Part shown: positions 50,531 through 59,098 of the stretch, in pieces
How positions within the stretch are numbered: position 1 is the stretch's first letter
How the letters are laid out: each line of letters starts with the position of its first letter
Origin: Methylobacterium nodulans ORS 2060
GTDB taxonomy: Bacteria; Pseudomonadota; Alphaproteobacteria; Rhizobiales; Beijerinckiaceae
Reading direction: 5' to 3'
Length of the DNA: 64,000 nucleotides
Assembly (NCBI RefSeq): GCF_000022085.1
Contig: NC_011894.1
Span: 6,322,501 to 6,386,500 of the forward strand
Notes under the pieces: model-generated
What the model saw: the letters and a program-made list of their open reading frames with translations, nothing else
Told to the model about the DNA's origin: nothing
The model's database searches: none
Made by a program: the position numbers and the translations under genes

Positions 50531-50563
50531 CGGCGCACCTCGGCTGGTGTGACGGGGATCGGG

Positions 50564-51661
50564 TCAGGCGGCCTTGCGGGCGGTCTCGATCAGGTGGCGG
50601 GGGATGTGGCAGCCGGGCTCGTCGGGCTTGGGGCCGAGGAACGGGAACCAGCTGCTCGGATCCTGGCGCCAGCGCTTGACGCAGTCCTGCAGGAACGCCG
50701 CGCTGTACTCGCCGGCGCCCGGGATCTCGTGCTTCGGGCCCTGGTTCGCCCGGGGCTGGGCGGGCAAGCCCTGGCGCTCCCGCAGCGCGGCGGCGCGCTC
50801 GCGGCGCTCGAGGATGCGCTGGGCGAGGATCTCCCAGGTGTAGATTTTTTTCCCGGCCAGCGCGTCGAGGCAGGCGGGGATCAGGTCCGTTTCGAGGTCC
50901 ATGCCCTGCGCCAGCAGGCGGACCATTGGGCCGACCGCCGGATCGACCGGGGCGCCCGGGATGGCCTCGTGCAACCGGGCCAGCACCCGGTCGTAGAACG
51001 CCTGGGTGTGCTCGATGGCGAGGCGCGCCGGCTGCTCGGGAGCCTGCCCGGAATCCTTCCCCTCGGCATGGCTCGGCACGGTCGGGCCGGGCTGGCGGTC
51101 GGCCGCGGTAGCCGCGACGGCCTCCTCGTCCCGTCCCGCGCTCGCCGCGGGGTGGTGGGCGCCGTTCAGAGGCTGGGCGGCCGGGGCCGCGGCGGCGGGC
51201 TCCACGCGCGGGTGCTTGCGCGGGCGCCCGCGCGGGCGCTTGGGGGGTGCGATGCCGCCGCCTATTAATATCTCCTTTTCCTTTTCCTTTTCCTTTCGCT
51301 TTTCATTCAGTGAGTGGGATTTTTCGAGGGCCCAGGGAGGCAGCGGAAAAATCGGATTTCCGCGCCGATTTACGTGCTGGTGATGCCAGCCCGTGACCTC
51401 GAAAAACTCTCTATCCTCAATGACATAGATTTTTATCAGCCCGCTGGACATTAATTCAGTGAGCATTCCGTGAACGTCGGCCGCCGTAAAATCGTCGGAC
51501 GGGAAAATTTGCGCCTTTAATCGGCGCGCCGAAAAAACCGCGCGGCCGTGATCGTCGCAAAAATTCCAAATTCCGATAAAGAGGAGGCGCGCCGGGACGC
51601 TCAGATCCATGACCTGCGCGCTGCTCCAAAATTCCGGCTTAATGGTGCGGATGCGGGCCAT
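50564..51661 (-). CDS. Replication initiation protein
   Basis: The 365-residue protein starts RIRTIKPEFWSSAQVMDLSV, a signature of phage replisome-organiser proteins, with a winged-helix part (about 1-110, ending WHHQHVNRRGNPIFPLP). A Lys/Glu-rich linker, a Pro/Ala-rich stretch and a C-terminal helical domain (about 225-345) follow; the last may load the helicase. It directly follows dnaB in transcription order, as in many phages. The polypurine-like run near 51270-51300 encodes the linker. Confidence 0.75.
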   Translation of the reverse strand: MARIRTIKPEFWSSAQVMDLSVPARLLFIGIWNFCDDHGRAVFSARRLKAQIFPSDDFTAADVHGMLTELMSSGLIKIYVIEDREFFEVTGWHHQHVNRRGNPIFPLPPWALEKSHSLNEKRKEKEKEKEILIGGGIAPPKRPRGRPRKHPRVEPAAAAPAAQPLNGAHHPAASAGRDEEAVAATAADRQPGPTVPSHAEGKDSGQAPEQPARLAIEHTQAFYDRVLARLHEAIPGAPVDPAVGPMVRLLAQGMDLETDLIPACLDALAGKKIYTWEILAQRILERRERAAALRERQGLPAQPRANQGPKHEIPGAGEYSAAFLQDCVKRWRQDPSSWFPFLGPKPDEPGCHIPRHLIETARKAA

Positions 51662-51663
51662 CG

Positions 51664-53124
51664 TCAGGCTCCCGGGGCCAGGGTGTCGAGCCGTGACGAC
51701 GCCACGTCGCAGAACAGCTCCGCGGAGGTGAGGGGGCCGGCGCGGTTCTTGCCGAAGATCACCTCCAGCACGTTCCGGCGGCGTGCGAGCCGCTCGGCCA
51801 GATCCGGGTCGCCGGTGCGCTTGACCTTCTCTTCGAGGTAGTAGGCGTCCCGGTAGAGGAACAGCACGCGGTCGGCGTCCTGCTCCAGCTCGCCGGAGTC
51901 GCGCAGGTCGCCCAGGGACGGCCGGCGATCCTCGCGCCCTTGGCTCTCGACCTGCCGGTTTAGCTGGGTCAGGAGAACGATGCAGACGTCCTCCTGCTTG
52001 GCCGCGGTCTTCAGCCCGCCCGAGATCTCGCCGATCTCAAGGTTCCGATTGCCCTTGTAGCGGTCCGGGACCTTGATGTACTTCAGGTAGTCGATGAACA
52101 CGACGCCGAGGCTGATCCCCTTGCGGGCGAGCCGGCGCTTCTCGGCGCGGATGCCGTGGACGATCTTGGCGAGCGTGATGCCGGGCTCGCACTCCAGGCG
52201 CAGCGGCAGCCCATGGAGCTGGTCGCGGGCCCAGCGCAGCCGCCACATGTCCTCGTCGGTGAGGCGGGTGCCCTCCATGATATCGCCGAAGGCCAGCGCG
52301 CCCTGGTTCTGCCACGCGACGTCCGCGAGGTAGCGGGCCACCTGCTGATCGCGCGGCACCTCCAGCTGATAGACGAGGGTTCCGGCGCTCTGGGCCGCCC
52401 GCCGGCTGAACGAGGTCAGCGCCACCGTCTTGCCCATGCCCGGGCGGCCGGCGATCAGCCACAGCTCGCCGCGCCGGTAGCCGCCCTTGGTCAGCGCATC
52501 GATGTGCGTGAACCCGGTCGGGATGGTCTCGTTTGCCAGCGTGCCGTTGCGCTTGGCCTCGATCCGCTCGATCAGCCAGTCCGCGGCATCGACCCCGTAC
52601 ATGCCAGCCAGATGGCTCACCCCGTCCGCCGCGCGGCAGTCGAGCATCGCCGCCTCGACGCCATCCACGATTGCATCGGCCGAGGTCTCTACGCCCTCGT
52701 TGCGAGCGCGATCGGCCGCCTGCTCGGCCGCCTCAATGATCAGCCGCCGGGCGTGAAGGTCGCGGATGATCGTCGCGTAGCTCTTGGCGTTGACGGTGGT
52801 GGTGGCGGTGACCGCGAGCTGGCGCAGGTAATCGCCCAGGCGCATACCCTCGCCGATGTCCCGGTCCCCGATGAACGCCTTGGCGCTGATCGGCGTGCAG
52901 GCGAGGCCCTGGGCGATCATGGCGGCCATCTCGCGCCAGATCTGGCCGTGCAGCGCCTCGTAGAAGTGATCCGGAGCGACGAGGGGGGTGACCTCCGCCA
53001 TCACGTCATTGTGGATCAGCACTGCGCCGAGCAGCGCCTGCTCGACCTCGAGGCTGTGCGGGGGCGCCGGGGTGTCGTGGCCGCCGACCCCCTGGAACGG
53101 AATGACATTGCCATTGCGCCTCAT
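51664..53124 (-). CDS. dnaB: Replicative DNA helicase, DnaB family
   Basis: The 486-residue protein has the DnaB N-terminal primase-binding domain (SLEVEQALLGAVLIHNDVMA) and a RecA-like motor. Walker A is LIAGRPGMGKTVAL, Walker B is GVVFIDYLKYI, and the late motif is LRDSGELEQDADRVLFLYRD. It unwinds DNA at the phage fork as a hexamer. ATG 53124 is chosen because GAGGAG lies just upstream. The initiator gene follows immediately. Confidence 0.9.
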   Translation of the reverse strand: MRRNGNVIPFQGVGGHDTPAPPHSLEVEQALLGAVLIHNDVMAEVTPLVAPDHFYEALHGQIWREMAAMIAQGLACTPISAKAFIGDRDIGEGMRLGDYLRQLAVTATTTVNAKSYATIIRDLHARRLIIEAAEQAADRARNEGVETSADAIVDGVEAAMLDCRAADGVSHLAGMYGVDAADWLIERIEAKRNGTLANETIPTGFTHIDALTKGGYRRGELWLIAGRPGMGKTVALTSFSRRAAQSAGTLVYQLEVPRDQQVARYLADVAWQNQGALAFGDIMEGTRLTDEDMWRLRWARDQLHGLPLRLECEPGITLAKIVHGIRAEKRRLARKGISLGVVFIDYLKYIKVPDRYKGNRNLEIGEISGGLKTAAKQEDVCIVLLTQLNRQVESQGREDRRPSLGDLRDSGELEQDADRVLFLYRDAYYLEEKVKRTGDPDLAERLARRRNVLEVIFGKNRAGPLTSAELFCDVASSRLDTLAPGA

Positions 53125-53465
53125 TGGGCTCTCCTCGTGGTGGTGGTGAAGGCAGGGCTGGCGACCTGCGCCAGCCATCGCGCCCAGGCGGCCCCGGCCG
53201 CGCTGGCGTCGGCGATCTGGCTCGACCCACGGGCCGCAAGCCCGGGTGGCCAGAACCCCGTCCCAGGCCCGCGCCAGCGCGGACGCATCGTCCAGCCGCG
53301 GGCGGGCGGGAAGTCCGAAGGCGATCTCTGCCAGCGCGCCCAGGCGCGGCCGGCGGCCATGCCGGTCAGCAGGTCCGCAGCGGCCTCCGCGGCCGCGCGG
53401 CTCGCGCCGTCCGAGCGCCAGGCGATCGCCGCGGCGGCGGCGCCGAAGCGGCGGGCGGCGCTCAT
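53121..53465 (-). CDS. Small early protein, unknown
   Basis: The 114-residue protein is rich in Ala, Arg and Trp, with repeated ARW motifs (GRAWARWQR and AAWARWLAQ). It is linked to both neighbours by 4-base ATGA overlaps, which supports it as a real gene. No domain is recognised. Confidence 0.5.
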   Translation of the reverse strand: MSAARRFGAAAAAIAWRSDGASRAAAEAAADLLTGMAAGRAWARWQRSPSDFPPARGWTMRPRWRGPGTGFWPPGLAARGSSQIADASAAGAAWARWLAQVASPAFTTTTRRAQ

Positions 53466-53701
53466 GCGGCCCCCCGGTCGTAGGCCGCCAGGATGCGCTC
53501 CCGCTGGCGGACCGGCAGGGCCTCCAGGCTGCGCAGGGCGCGGGCGCGCCGCTCCGGGTTGAGGGGGTCGCCCAGCGCCACCGCGGCCGGGCGGGCTTCC
53601 GGCACCGCCGCGATCGCGCTGGTCAGGCGCACGGCATCGGCCCCGCGAGAAAAAATCCCGACGCTGCCGGCCTGAAACACGGGCAGGGACCGGAAACTCA
53701 T
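53462..53701 (-). CDS. Small early protein, unknown
   Basis: The 79-residue protein has a beta-like start (SFRSLPVFQAGSVGIFSRGA) and a basic helical end (RRARALRSLEALPVRQRERI). ATG 53701 follows the methyltransferase stop by one base. It is part of the leftward early operon. No family is recognised. Confidence 0.5.
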   Translation of the reverse strand: MSFRSLPVFQAGSVGIFSRGADAVRLTSAIAAVPEARPAAVALGDPLNPERRARALRSLEALPVRQRERILAAYDRGAA

Positions 53702-53702
53702 C

Positions 53703-54383
53703 TCAGGCCCCCGCCAGCGTGAGCAGGGGGGCGTCCGCCTGGACCCCGTAGCGAAGGGCGTCATCGGGCCGCGCGCAGCGGGCCCGGGTGCCGGGGGGCA
53801 GGTGGGTGAACTCGGTCTTGGGGCGGCGGTTCGCCATCGTCCGCCACACCACCCAGGTGTAGCTGGTCGCGGTGGTGGCGGCTGGATCCCAGCGGCCGCG
53901 CGTCATCGGCACCCGCTCGCAGAACTGCGCGACGAGCGAGGGCGGGGTCGGCCCGAACAGCTTCGCGTAGCGCTCGCCCCCCTCCAGCCAGGAGGTCCGC
54001 ACCAGCAGCGCCACGCCGACGCGGGCGAGCGGCAGCGCGATCAGGGCGAACTCGAGCGAGGTCGAGAAGGGCGGATTGGTGATGATCCAGTCCGGGCGGT
54101 CGGCGTGCCCGGCCGGGTCAAGGAAGTCCGTCACCCGGTACCCGCGGCCGTAGTCGAACACGTCGGAGGCCTCGACGTGGCGGAAATAGTCGGCGAGCGG
54201 CCCGGCCATGTGCCCCTCGCCGCAGGCGGGGTCCCAGACCTGCTGGCCGCCGATCGGCACGCCGCGCTCGCGCAGCAGCTCGCAGAGCGCGCGGGTCGCC
54301 CAAGGCGGGGTCGGGAAAAAGTCGAGGGCGGTCGGCGGCTCGCGCCGGCTCGCCATCACGGCGCGGGCGTCGCGGGTCTTCAT
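53703..54383 (-). CDS. Adenine-type DNA methyltransferase
   Basis: The 226-residue protein has the SAM motif VWDPACGEGHMAGPLADYF and the catalytic DWIITNPPFS (NPPF, amino-methyltransferase type), plus FFPTPPWATRALCELL. It lacks a visible target-recognition insert, like other small phage methyltransferases. It probably methylates adenine in DNA and adds to protection from restriction. ATG 54383 overlaps the RuvC-like stop. Specificity cannot be read. Confidence 0.8.
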   Translation of the reverse strand: MKTRDARAVMASRREPPTALDFFPTPPWATRALCELLRERGVPIGGQQVWDPACGEGHMAGPLADYFRHVEASDVFDYGRGYRVTDFLDPAGHADRPDWIITNPPFSTSLEFALIALPLARVGVALLVRTSWLEGGERYAKLFGPTPPSLVAQFCERVPMTRGRWDPAATTATSYTWVVWRTMANRRPKTEFTHLPPGTRARCARPDDALRYGVQADAPLLTLAGA

Positions 54384-54907
54384 GCGACCCCCGCGAAGGG
54401 GCGGGCGCCGAGCGGACCGGAGAGGTACCGGCCGGCGTGGGCCTTGGCGTAAGTGCAGACGCCCCCGACCCACAGGGCGAGGGCGTCCGCCTCGTCATCG
54501 CGGGTCACGTCCCAGCCGTAGCGGCGGGCGACGTGCATCATGGTGTGCTTGTCCGCGTGGCCATGGCCCGCGAACCGCTTCTTGTTGGTCTGCAGGTGCT
54601 CCTCGACGCAGCGGATTGCGGCGCGGTGGCAGATCAGCTCCGTCACCCCCGCGAGGCCCATCAGCTTGCGGGCGGTGAGGACGTGGGTCTTACCCCGGCT
54701 CAGGATCGGGGCCTCGAAGACGCAAAGCGCGATGTCCTCGCCCGCGATCTTTAGGCTCAACCAGTCCTGAAACGCCGCGAGCAATTTTCCGATGTCGTTG
54801 CCCGTGGAGGGGAGGGCGTAGTGGCCGAAGGCCGGATCGCCATCCGGCGATCCGAGAGCCCAGCCGGTGGAGGCGACCGAGAGGTCCAGGGCGAGGATCT
54901 TGCGCAT
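54380..54907 (-). CDS. RuvC-like Holliday-junction resolvase
   Basis: The 175-residue protein has the RNase H/RuvC pattern: KILALDLSVASTGWAL (first Asp), a Glu in CVFEAPILS, and the late acidic pair in TRDDEADALALW. Such phage nucleases resolve branched DNA before packaging. It lies in the early operon between an unknown gene and the methyltransferase. Confidence 0.8.
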   Translation of the reverse strand: MRKILALDLSVASTGWALGSPDGDPAFGHYALPSTGNDIGKLLAAFQDWLSLKIAGEDIALCVFEAPILSRGKTHVLTARKLMGLAGVTELICHRAAIRCVEEHLQTNKKRFAGHGHADKHTMMHVARRYGWDVTRDDEADALALWVGGVCTYAKAHAGRYLSGPLGARPFAGVA

Positions 54908-54926
54908 CGGCGGGCGCGCCTCGCTC

Positions 54927-55343
54927 TCAGTTCAAGGTCTTCTCGGACTTCCGGGTGGTCCGCTTGATGCCGCTCTGGATCGCCTCGGCGTTGGCGGCGG
55001 CCTGGGCAGCGCCAGCATCCTCGGCCGGCTGATCCGGCAGCTCGGCGGGCTTCGTCGCGAACATGTCCAGTTGCGCGTCGAAGTTGAGAACATCCCGGTA
55101 GAGGTCGAAGGCGCGCAGGAACGCCGTCAACTGCTCCGCCTCCATCCGGCGGCAGGACAGCGCCAGCTTGAACGCTTTGCGATGGATGCCGTGCGTTGCC
55201 TCAGCGTCCTTGATGAAGGCCCCGAAGTCGCCGCGCGCGTTATCCATCTCCGCTTTATGGCTATCCGCGCGCGAGAACAGGGTCTGAAGGACCTCTTTCG
55301 AGGTGATTGTTCCGGCAGAATCCTCGCGCATACGAGTTGCCAT
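54927..55343 (-). CDS. Early helical protein, unknown (phage DUF type)
   Basis: The 138-residue protein is helical, with NARGDFGAFIKDAEATHGIH and RKAFKLALSCRRMEAEQLTA, followed by an aspartate/glutamate-rich tail and KRTTRKSEK. The layout resembles small DNA-binding early proteins of alphaproteobacterial phages, loosely like DUF2312/GapR, but the similarity is weak. GGAG precedes the ATG. Confidence 0.55.
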   Translation of the reverse strand: MATRMREDSAGTITSKEVLQTLFSRADSHKAEMDNARGDFGAFIKDAEATHGIHRKAFKLALSCRRMEAEQLTAFLRAFDLYRDVLNFDAQLDMFATKPAELPDQPAEDAGAAQAAANAEAIQSGIKRTTRKSEKTLN

Positions 55344-55616
55344 GGTGAAACTCCATGTTCATGTGCGGCCAAGGCCGCCGGACGAGGCCAAGTCGCACAG
55401 TTGACGGGCGACGTGGCCGAGAGCTAAATCGGGGATTGCCGACCGGGACTTGTGGTTGTCTCTGCAACCCAACTTTCACGGCGGCCGGTGGAAGGTACTG
55501 AGAACTACGAAAGACCAGAGAAGGGGGGCCGACGTGCGGTATGAGCGCACCGACCACACCAGGAAGACCCGGGGCCGAGCCGCCCGGCAGCCGATCGGCG
55601 CTGATGGCCGGGCCGA

Positions 55617-55898
55617 TCACGCGACCCACTCCGCCGGGGCGCGGGACGCGACCGGCGCGGCCGCATCGAGGTCGCTGATCGCGCCGCCGATCTCCTCGGC
55701 GAAGCTCCAGAGCTCCGGGGGTGCGGTATGACCGGCGCGCTGCAGTCGCCTGATCATCGTCAGGTAGGTCTTGGCCGGAAACGCCGCCTGGGCGAGCCAG
55801 GCGTAGACGCTGTTCGGCTGCCCCCCGTAGCGGGCAGCCACGCGGGCCGCGCCGCCGAGGGCGTCGATCACGTCGCGATGGGTGGTGAAATGGGCCAT
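55617..55898 (-). CDS. Cro-like transcription regulator
   Basis: The 93-residue protein has a helix-turn-helix, RDVIDALGGAARVAARYGGQ with PNSVYAWLAQAAFPAKTYL, similar to Cro/YdaS-type regulators. It is divergent from the CI-like gene, sharing a 90-base control region, and leads the leftward early genes. It probably helps the lytic choice by repressing the CI-like promoter. ATG 55898 fits the domain start. Confidence 0.7.
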   Translation of the reverse strand: MAHFTTHRDVIDALGGAARVAARYGGQPNSVYAWLAQAAFPAKTYLTMIRRLQRAGHTAPPELWSFAEEIGGAISDLDAAAPVASRAPAEWVA

Positions 55899-55911
55899 GC
55901 CGGCCAGGATA

Positions 55912-55955
55912 CCCATAAATTATGCTATGGGCAAGCCAGCAATCCCCTGGGTAGC
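55912..55955. promoter_or_regulatory. Operator region between Cro-like and CI-like genes
   Basis: CCCATA (55912-55917) and TATGGG (55926-55931) form an inverted repeat. TATGGGCAAGCCAG then leads to GGGTAGC (55949-55955). A related arrangement, TATGGCTTGCCA followed by GGGTAGC, occurs at 56969-57001. These are candidate repressor sites. Confidence 0.5.
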
Positions 55956-55988
55956 GCAACCGGCACCCAAGAGAATACTACTCCCGGC

Positions 55989-56318
55989 ATGGAGACGCCC
56001 AAAAAGACTCGCCCCGGACGAAAATCGCACGTCCGCCCCGAAGACGTGCGCGCCATTTCGGCCCGCCTTCGTGCCCTCCGCAAGACGACCGGATTAAGCC
56101 AGGAGAAATTCGCCGCCCGGTGCGGGCTCGGCTACAAGCAATGGGGCAATTTTGAAGCAGAGGAAGGCCGCATCGGCATCGACGCGGCGATTGCGCTGGT
56201 CAAGGAATTCGGCGTCACGCTCGACTGGATCTACCTCGGACACCCCTACCGGATGCCGGCCGAGCTGCTGGAGCAGATCCGCGCGGCAGCCGAACCTGAG
56301 GCCGCCGCCGGCAAGTGA
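55989..56318 (+). CDS. CI-like XRE-family repressor
   Basis: The 109-residue protein has an XRE helix-turn-helix (about 20-80): LRALRKTTGLSQEKFAARCG, then YKQWGNFEAEEGRIGIDAAI and FGVTLDWIYLGHP. It lacks a LexA-like peptidase domain, so induction would not be through self-cleavage. It is divergent to the Cro-like gene and is the likely lysogeny repressor. ATG 55989 is chosen; an upstream extension lacks domain content. Confidence 0.75.
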   Translation: METPKKTRPGRKSHVRPEDVRAISARLRALRKTTGLSQEKFAARCGLGYKQWGNFEAEEGRIGIDAAIALVKEFGVTLDWIYLGHPYRMPAELLEQIRAAAEPEAAAGK

Positions 56319-56413
56319 GACCGGCGCGCGGTAGCCCCTGGCTTCACACCTTCGCGTGAGGAGAGGCAGTGGACCGTCAGACCGGGTCAGCGCCACCGCG
56401 GGCGGGATGAGTC

Positions 56414-56848
56414 CTAAGCGCCGGCCAGTCCCAACACCGCCGGCCCGCGCAGTCCCGTCTCGAACGGCGGGATGATCGCCTTCATATCATCCCGCGTCAG
56501 ATAGTTGACGATGACGCGGGCGTGCCGCAGCACTTCCAATGACTCGTCCAGCTCGTCGGGCATCTGGGGCATGATCTGCTGGGCCAGCTCGGCGAGATCC
56601 GGGTCCGGCTTATATTCGACGGTGACCACCGCCTGCGGCGGCAGGGCGCGCCCCGGCCGGTGGTGCGGACATCGCGCGTAGTCCCGCTCATAGACCAACT
56701 GACGCACCACACAGAGCACCTGCAACGCCTCGCTGCGGTCGAGCGGCAGCTGTTGCGCGACCTGCAGGGCCAGGCGCTTGGCCGGGATCCCGAACGTCCG
56801 CGGCCACGTGCGCTCCCCGAGTCCAATCATCTCCGTCCACCCGTTTGG
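56414..56848 (-). CDS. Early or immunity-region protein, unknown
   Basis: The 144-residue protein has a helical middle (RLALQVAQQLPLDRSEALQV, CVVRQLVYERDYARCPHH) and an acidic end. Two Cys/His groups near YARCPHHRPG might bind a metal. It lies between the CI-like gene and the second operator region, on the opposite strand to both. ATG 56848 has GGAGGGG upstream. No family is recognised. Confidence 0.6.
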   Translation of the reverse strand, partial: PNGWTEMIGLGERTWPRTFGIPAKRLALQVAQQLPLDRSEALQVLCVVRQLVYERDYARCPHHRPGRALPPQAVVTVEYKPDPDLAELAQQIMPQMPDELDESLEVLRHARVIVNYLTRDDMKAIIPPFETGLRGPAVLGLAGA

Positions 56849-56951
56849 CATTTCCCCTCCTCTCCCGCCCTGCCGGCTCTCAAGGCCGGTCAGACTGGCG
56901 GAACGTATCTTGAACGACAAGACCGCTCACGGTCGGTTCGGCGGCGTTAGT

Positions 56952-57001
56952 CCCAAAAAATATGGGCGTATGGCTTGCCAATACCATATTTTGTGGGTAG
57001 C
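56952..57001. promoter_or_regulatory. Second operator region ahead of rightward early genes
   Basis: CCCA-AAAAATA-TGGG (56952-56966) is an inverted repeat. TATGGCTTGCCAATA (56969-56983) is palindromic around TT, and GGGTAGC follows (56995-57001). The order and spacing match the site near 55926-55955, so the same regulator likely controls both. The block is AT-rich compared with its surroundings. Confidence 0.5.
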
Positions 57002-57155
57002 TTGAGGCGTTCCCGCTGGAGCGGCCCATGCAGCTTCTAGTCCCGATCCCGGCGCCTCCAACTCGCTGTCTGGTTGCCGGCCCGCCATGTCATAGGGCGC
57101 GCCCGGACGGGGCGCCACTCTTTTTAGTCACTATAATCGACCCGGGCTTCCATTG

Positions 57156-57554
57156 ATGCCCGCCCCCACCCCCCTCATTCCCCAGAATACGCAGGCGCGG
57201 ACCGCGGCCTCTCGCTTGAGAGAGGCTGTCGAAGCGGCCGCCGCGGCCGAACAGCGCCTCAACGACGCCACTTTAAGCCTGCTGGCCGGCTCGCCTGATC
57301 TTTCGGCGACGGGCAAAAGCCCCGAGCGCGTGATCCTGGAGCTGATCGCGGCCGTCTTCGTGGCGCGGCGGCGGATCGACGAGATCCGCTTCGAGCTGGT
57401 CGCCCCGGACGATCACCGCCTCGTCCCCAATGACGAGGACGACGTCGAGCGCGCCCACACGGCCCGCCTGCGCGCGCTCTTGGCCGAGCTCACGGCCTCT
57501 GCGCCGCCGCGCCTGACCGCGACGTGCCTGGGCCTGACTTCCGTCTCCCGCTGA
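57156..57554 (+). CDS. Early protein, unknown, coiled coil
   Basis: The 132-residue protein has an N-terminal helix (TAASRLREAVEAAAAAEQRL), a central helix with LIAAVFVARRRIDEIRFELV, and acidic DEDDVERAHTARLRALLAEL. It is first in the rightward early operon. ATG 57156 has a weak upstream site. No domain is recognised. Confidence 0.55.
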   Translation: MPAPTPLIPQNTQARTAASRLREAVEAAAAAEQRLNDATLSLLAGSPDLSATGKSPERVILELIAAVFVARRRIDEIRFELVAPDDHRLVPNDEDDVERAHTARLRALLAELTASAPPRLTATCLGLTSVSR

Positions 57555-57567
57555 AGGACTTTTTCCG

Positions 57568-57909
57568 ATGCTGACCGTTGCTTGCGTCGTGGCTGGTCCC
57601 GGCGCGGATCCCGTCATCCATTCCGCCATGGGTTCCGCCCTGGGCTCCGTCACGGATCCCGGCATCGATGCCGGGATCATCCCGCTGCTCGGGCTGCCCC
57701 GGCCCGAGGTCAAGGGCGAGGCGCACGCCCTGCGCCTCGCCCTCATCCGCTCCCACTCGCGCCATGACGCGACGGCGCTCGATCTCGATGAGATCGCCGA
57801 TCTGCTGCGCGGGGGCGAGATCGCCCCGGCGCTGGAGCGGATCGCCAGCCTGCGCGCCTTCGCGGCCGCCGCCGCCCAGGGCCTTGCTCCGGAGGCGCAG
57901 GGATGCTGA
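57568..57909 (+). CDS. Early protein, unknown
   Basis: The 113-residue protein has a Gly/Ala/Asp-rich start and a helical half (LALIRSHSRHDATALDLDEI, LRAFAAAAAQGLAP). GAAGGA lies before the ATG. Its stop overlaps the next start (ATGCTGA). Confidence 0.5.
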   Translation: MLTVACVVAGPGADPVIHSAMGSALGSVTDPGIDAGIIPLLGLPRPEVKGEAHALRLALIRSHSRHDATALDLDEIADLLRGGEIAPALERIASLRAFAAAAAQGLAPEAQGC

Positions 57910-58151
57910 CCGCGGACCAGCTCGCCGCGGCCCCCGTCCTGATCCTGGCCGCCGTGATGGCGGTCTCGGACAGCCTCCGCCTCTGGGCCCAGGAGCGGCC
58001 CCGCGCGGCCTCCCGCCCGCGGCGGACCCCCGTCCGCCGGGTCCTCAGCGCGTTCCTGCGGTCGGGCGCGGGGGGATTCGTAGAGCTGTCCCCGCTCGGC
58101 GACGCGCGGGGCAAGCGCGCCGCGGGCCAGCGCTGCGGGGGCGGCCGGTGA
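57903..58151 (+). CDS. Small membrane protein, unknown
   Basis: The 82-residue protein has one hydrophobic segment (APVLILAAVMAVSDSLRLWA) and an Arg-rich tail. Overlaps on both sides (ATGCTGA and GTGA) show translational coupling to neighbours. No family is recognised. Confidence 0.5.
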   Translation: MLTADQLAAAPVLILAAVMAVSDSLRLWAQERPRAASRPRRTPVRRVLSAFLRSGAGGFVELSPLGDARGKRAAGQRCGGGR

Positions 58152-59098
58152 AGATCGAGCGCCACCGGATCAACCCGGCCAAGAATCGGACCGGCTGGCT
58201 CGCCCTGCGGGCCCAGGACATCACCGCCTCGGTCGCGGGCGCCATCCTCGGCGTCCACGAGTACACGACCCGCTTCGAGCTCCATGCGCTCAAGGCCGGG
58301 CACCTGTCCGAGGATCCGACCGAGACCCCGGCTATGCGCCGGGGCCGGCTCCTCGAGGATGACGCGCTGCAGATCCTCGCGGAGGATCGGCCGCACTGGC
58401 GCGTCACCCCGGCCAACAACGTCTACCTGCGCGCCCCCGAGCTGCGGATCGGCTGCACGCCGGACGCCTACGCGGTCGATCCCGAGCGGCCGGGGCGGGG
58501 CGTGATTCAGGTGAAGACAACGAGCGATGTCGTCTTCCGGCACAAGTGGCGGACCGAGGGCGGTGAGATCGAGCTGCCACTCTGGATCGCCGTCCAGGCG
58601 ATCGTAGAGGCGAAGCTGACCAAAGCCGCCTGGGCGGCGGTGGCGCTCCTGGTGGTCGGGCACGGCCTCGATCTGCACGTGGTCGAGATCCCGCTGCACG
58701 CCGGGATCTGGGACCGCCTTGTCGAGGAGGTGCGCGCCTTCTGGCAGGGCATCGCGGACGGTGTGCCGCCGCCGGCCGACTACAGCCGCGACGGCAATGC
58801 GCTGGCCGCCCTCTACCCGCCGGATGATGGCCTGCCGGTGCTCGATCTCAGCGCCGATAACCGAGCCCCCGCCCTGGTCGATGAGCGTGCCGCGGCGGCC
58901 GCCGCGATCCGCGAGGCCGAGAAGCTGAAGAAGGCCCTCGATGCCGAGCTGGTCGAGAAGCTTGCCGGCCACACCCAGGCGACCCTCGGCGACGGTCGGA
59001 CGGTCGTTCGCAAGACGATAGCCCGCGCCGCCTACAGCGTCGCGGCGACCTCCTTCCCGCAGATCACCATCCGCACTCCGCGAAAGGCAGCCGCATGA
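58148..59098 (+). CDS. YqaJ-type recombination exonuclease
   Basis: The 316-residue protein resembles the YqaJ/lambda Exo nuclease group. It opens with HRINPAKNRTGWLALRAQDI (RxxxigaSdaA type), has MRRGRLLEDDALQILAE, the catalytic GCTPDAYAV Asp and VIQVKTTSDV with the Glu/Gln-x-Lys motif. Such nucleases resect double-strand ends to give single strands for RecT. A lysine-rich C-terminal helix follows. GTG 58148 overlaps the previous stop; the stop overlaps recT. Confidence 0.85.
   Translation: MKIERHRINPAKNRTGWLALRAQDITASVAGAILGVHEYTTRFELHALKAGHLSEDPTETPAMRRGRLLEDDALQILAEDRPHWRVTPANNVYLRAPELRIGCTPDAYAVDPERPGRGVIQVKTTSDVVFRHKWRTEGGEIELPLWIAVQAIVEAKLTKAAWAAVALLVVGHGLDLHVVEIPLHAGIWDRLVEEVRAFWQGIADGVPPPADYSRDGNALAALYPPDDGLPVLDLSADNRAPALVDERAAAAAAIREAEKLKKALDAELVEKLAGHTQATLGDGRTVVRKTIARAAYSVAATSFPQITIRTPRKAAA

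Noticed and set aside
57582..58972. Minus-strand 409-codon frame opposite the exonuclease gene
   Set aside because: It is a shadow of the YqaJ-type gene, with no motifs and no operon fit.
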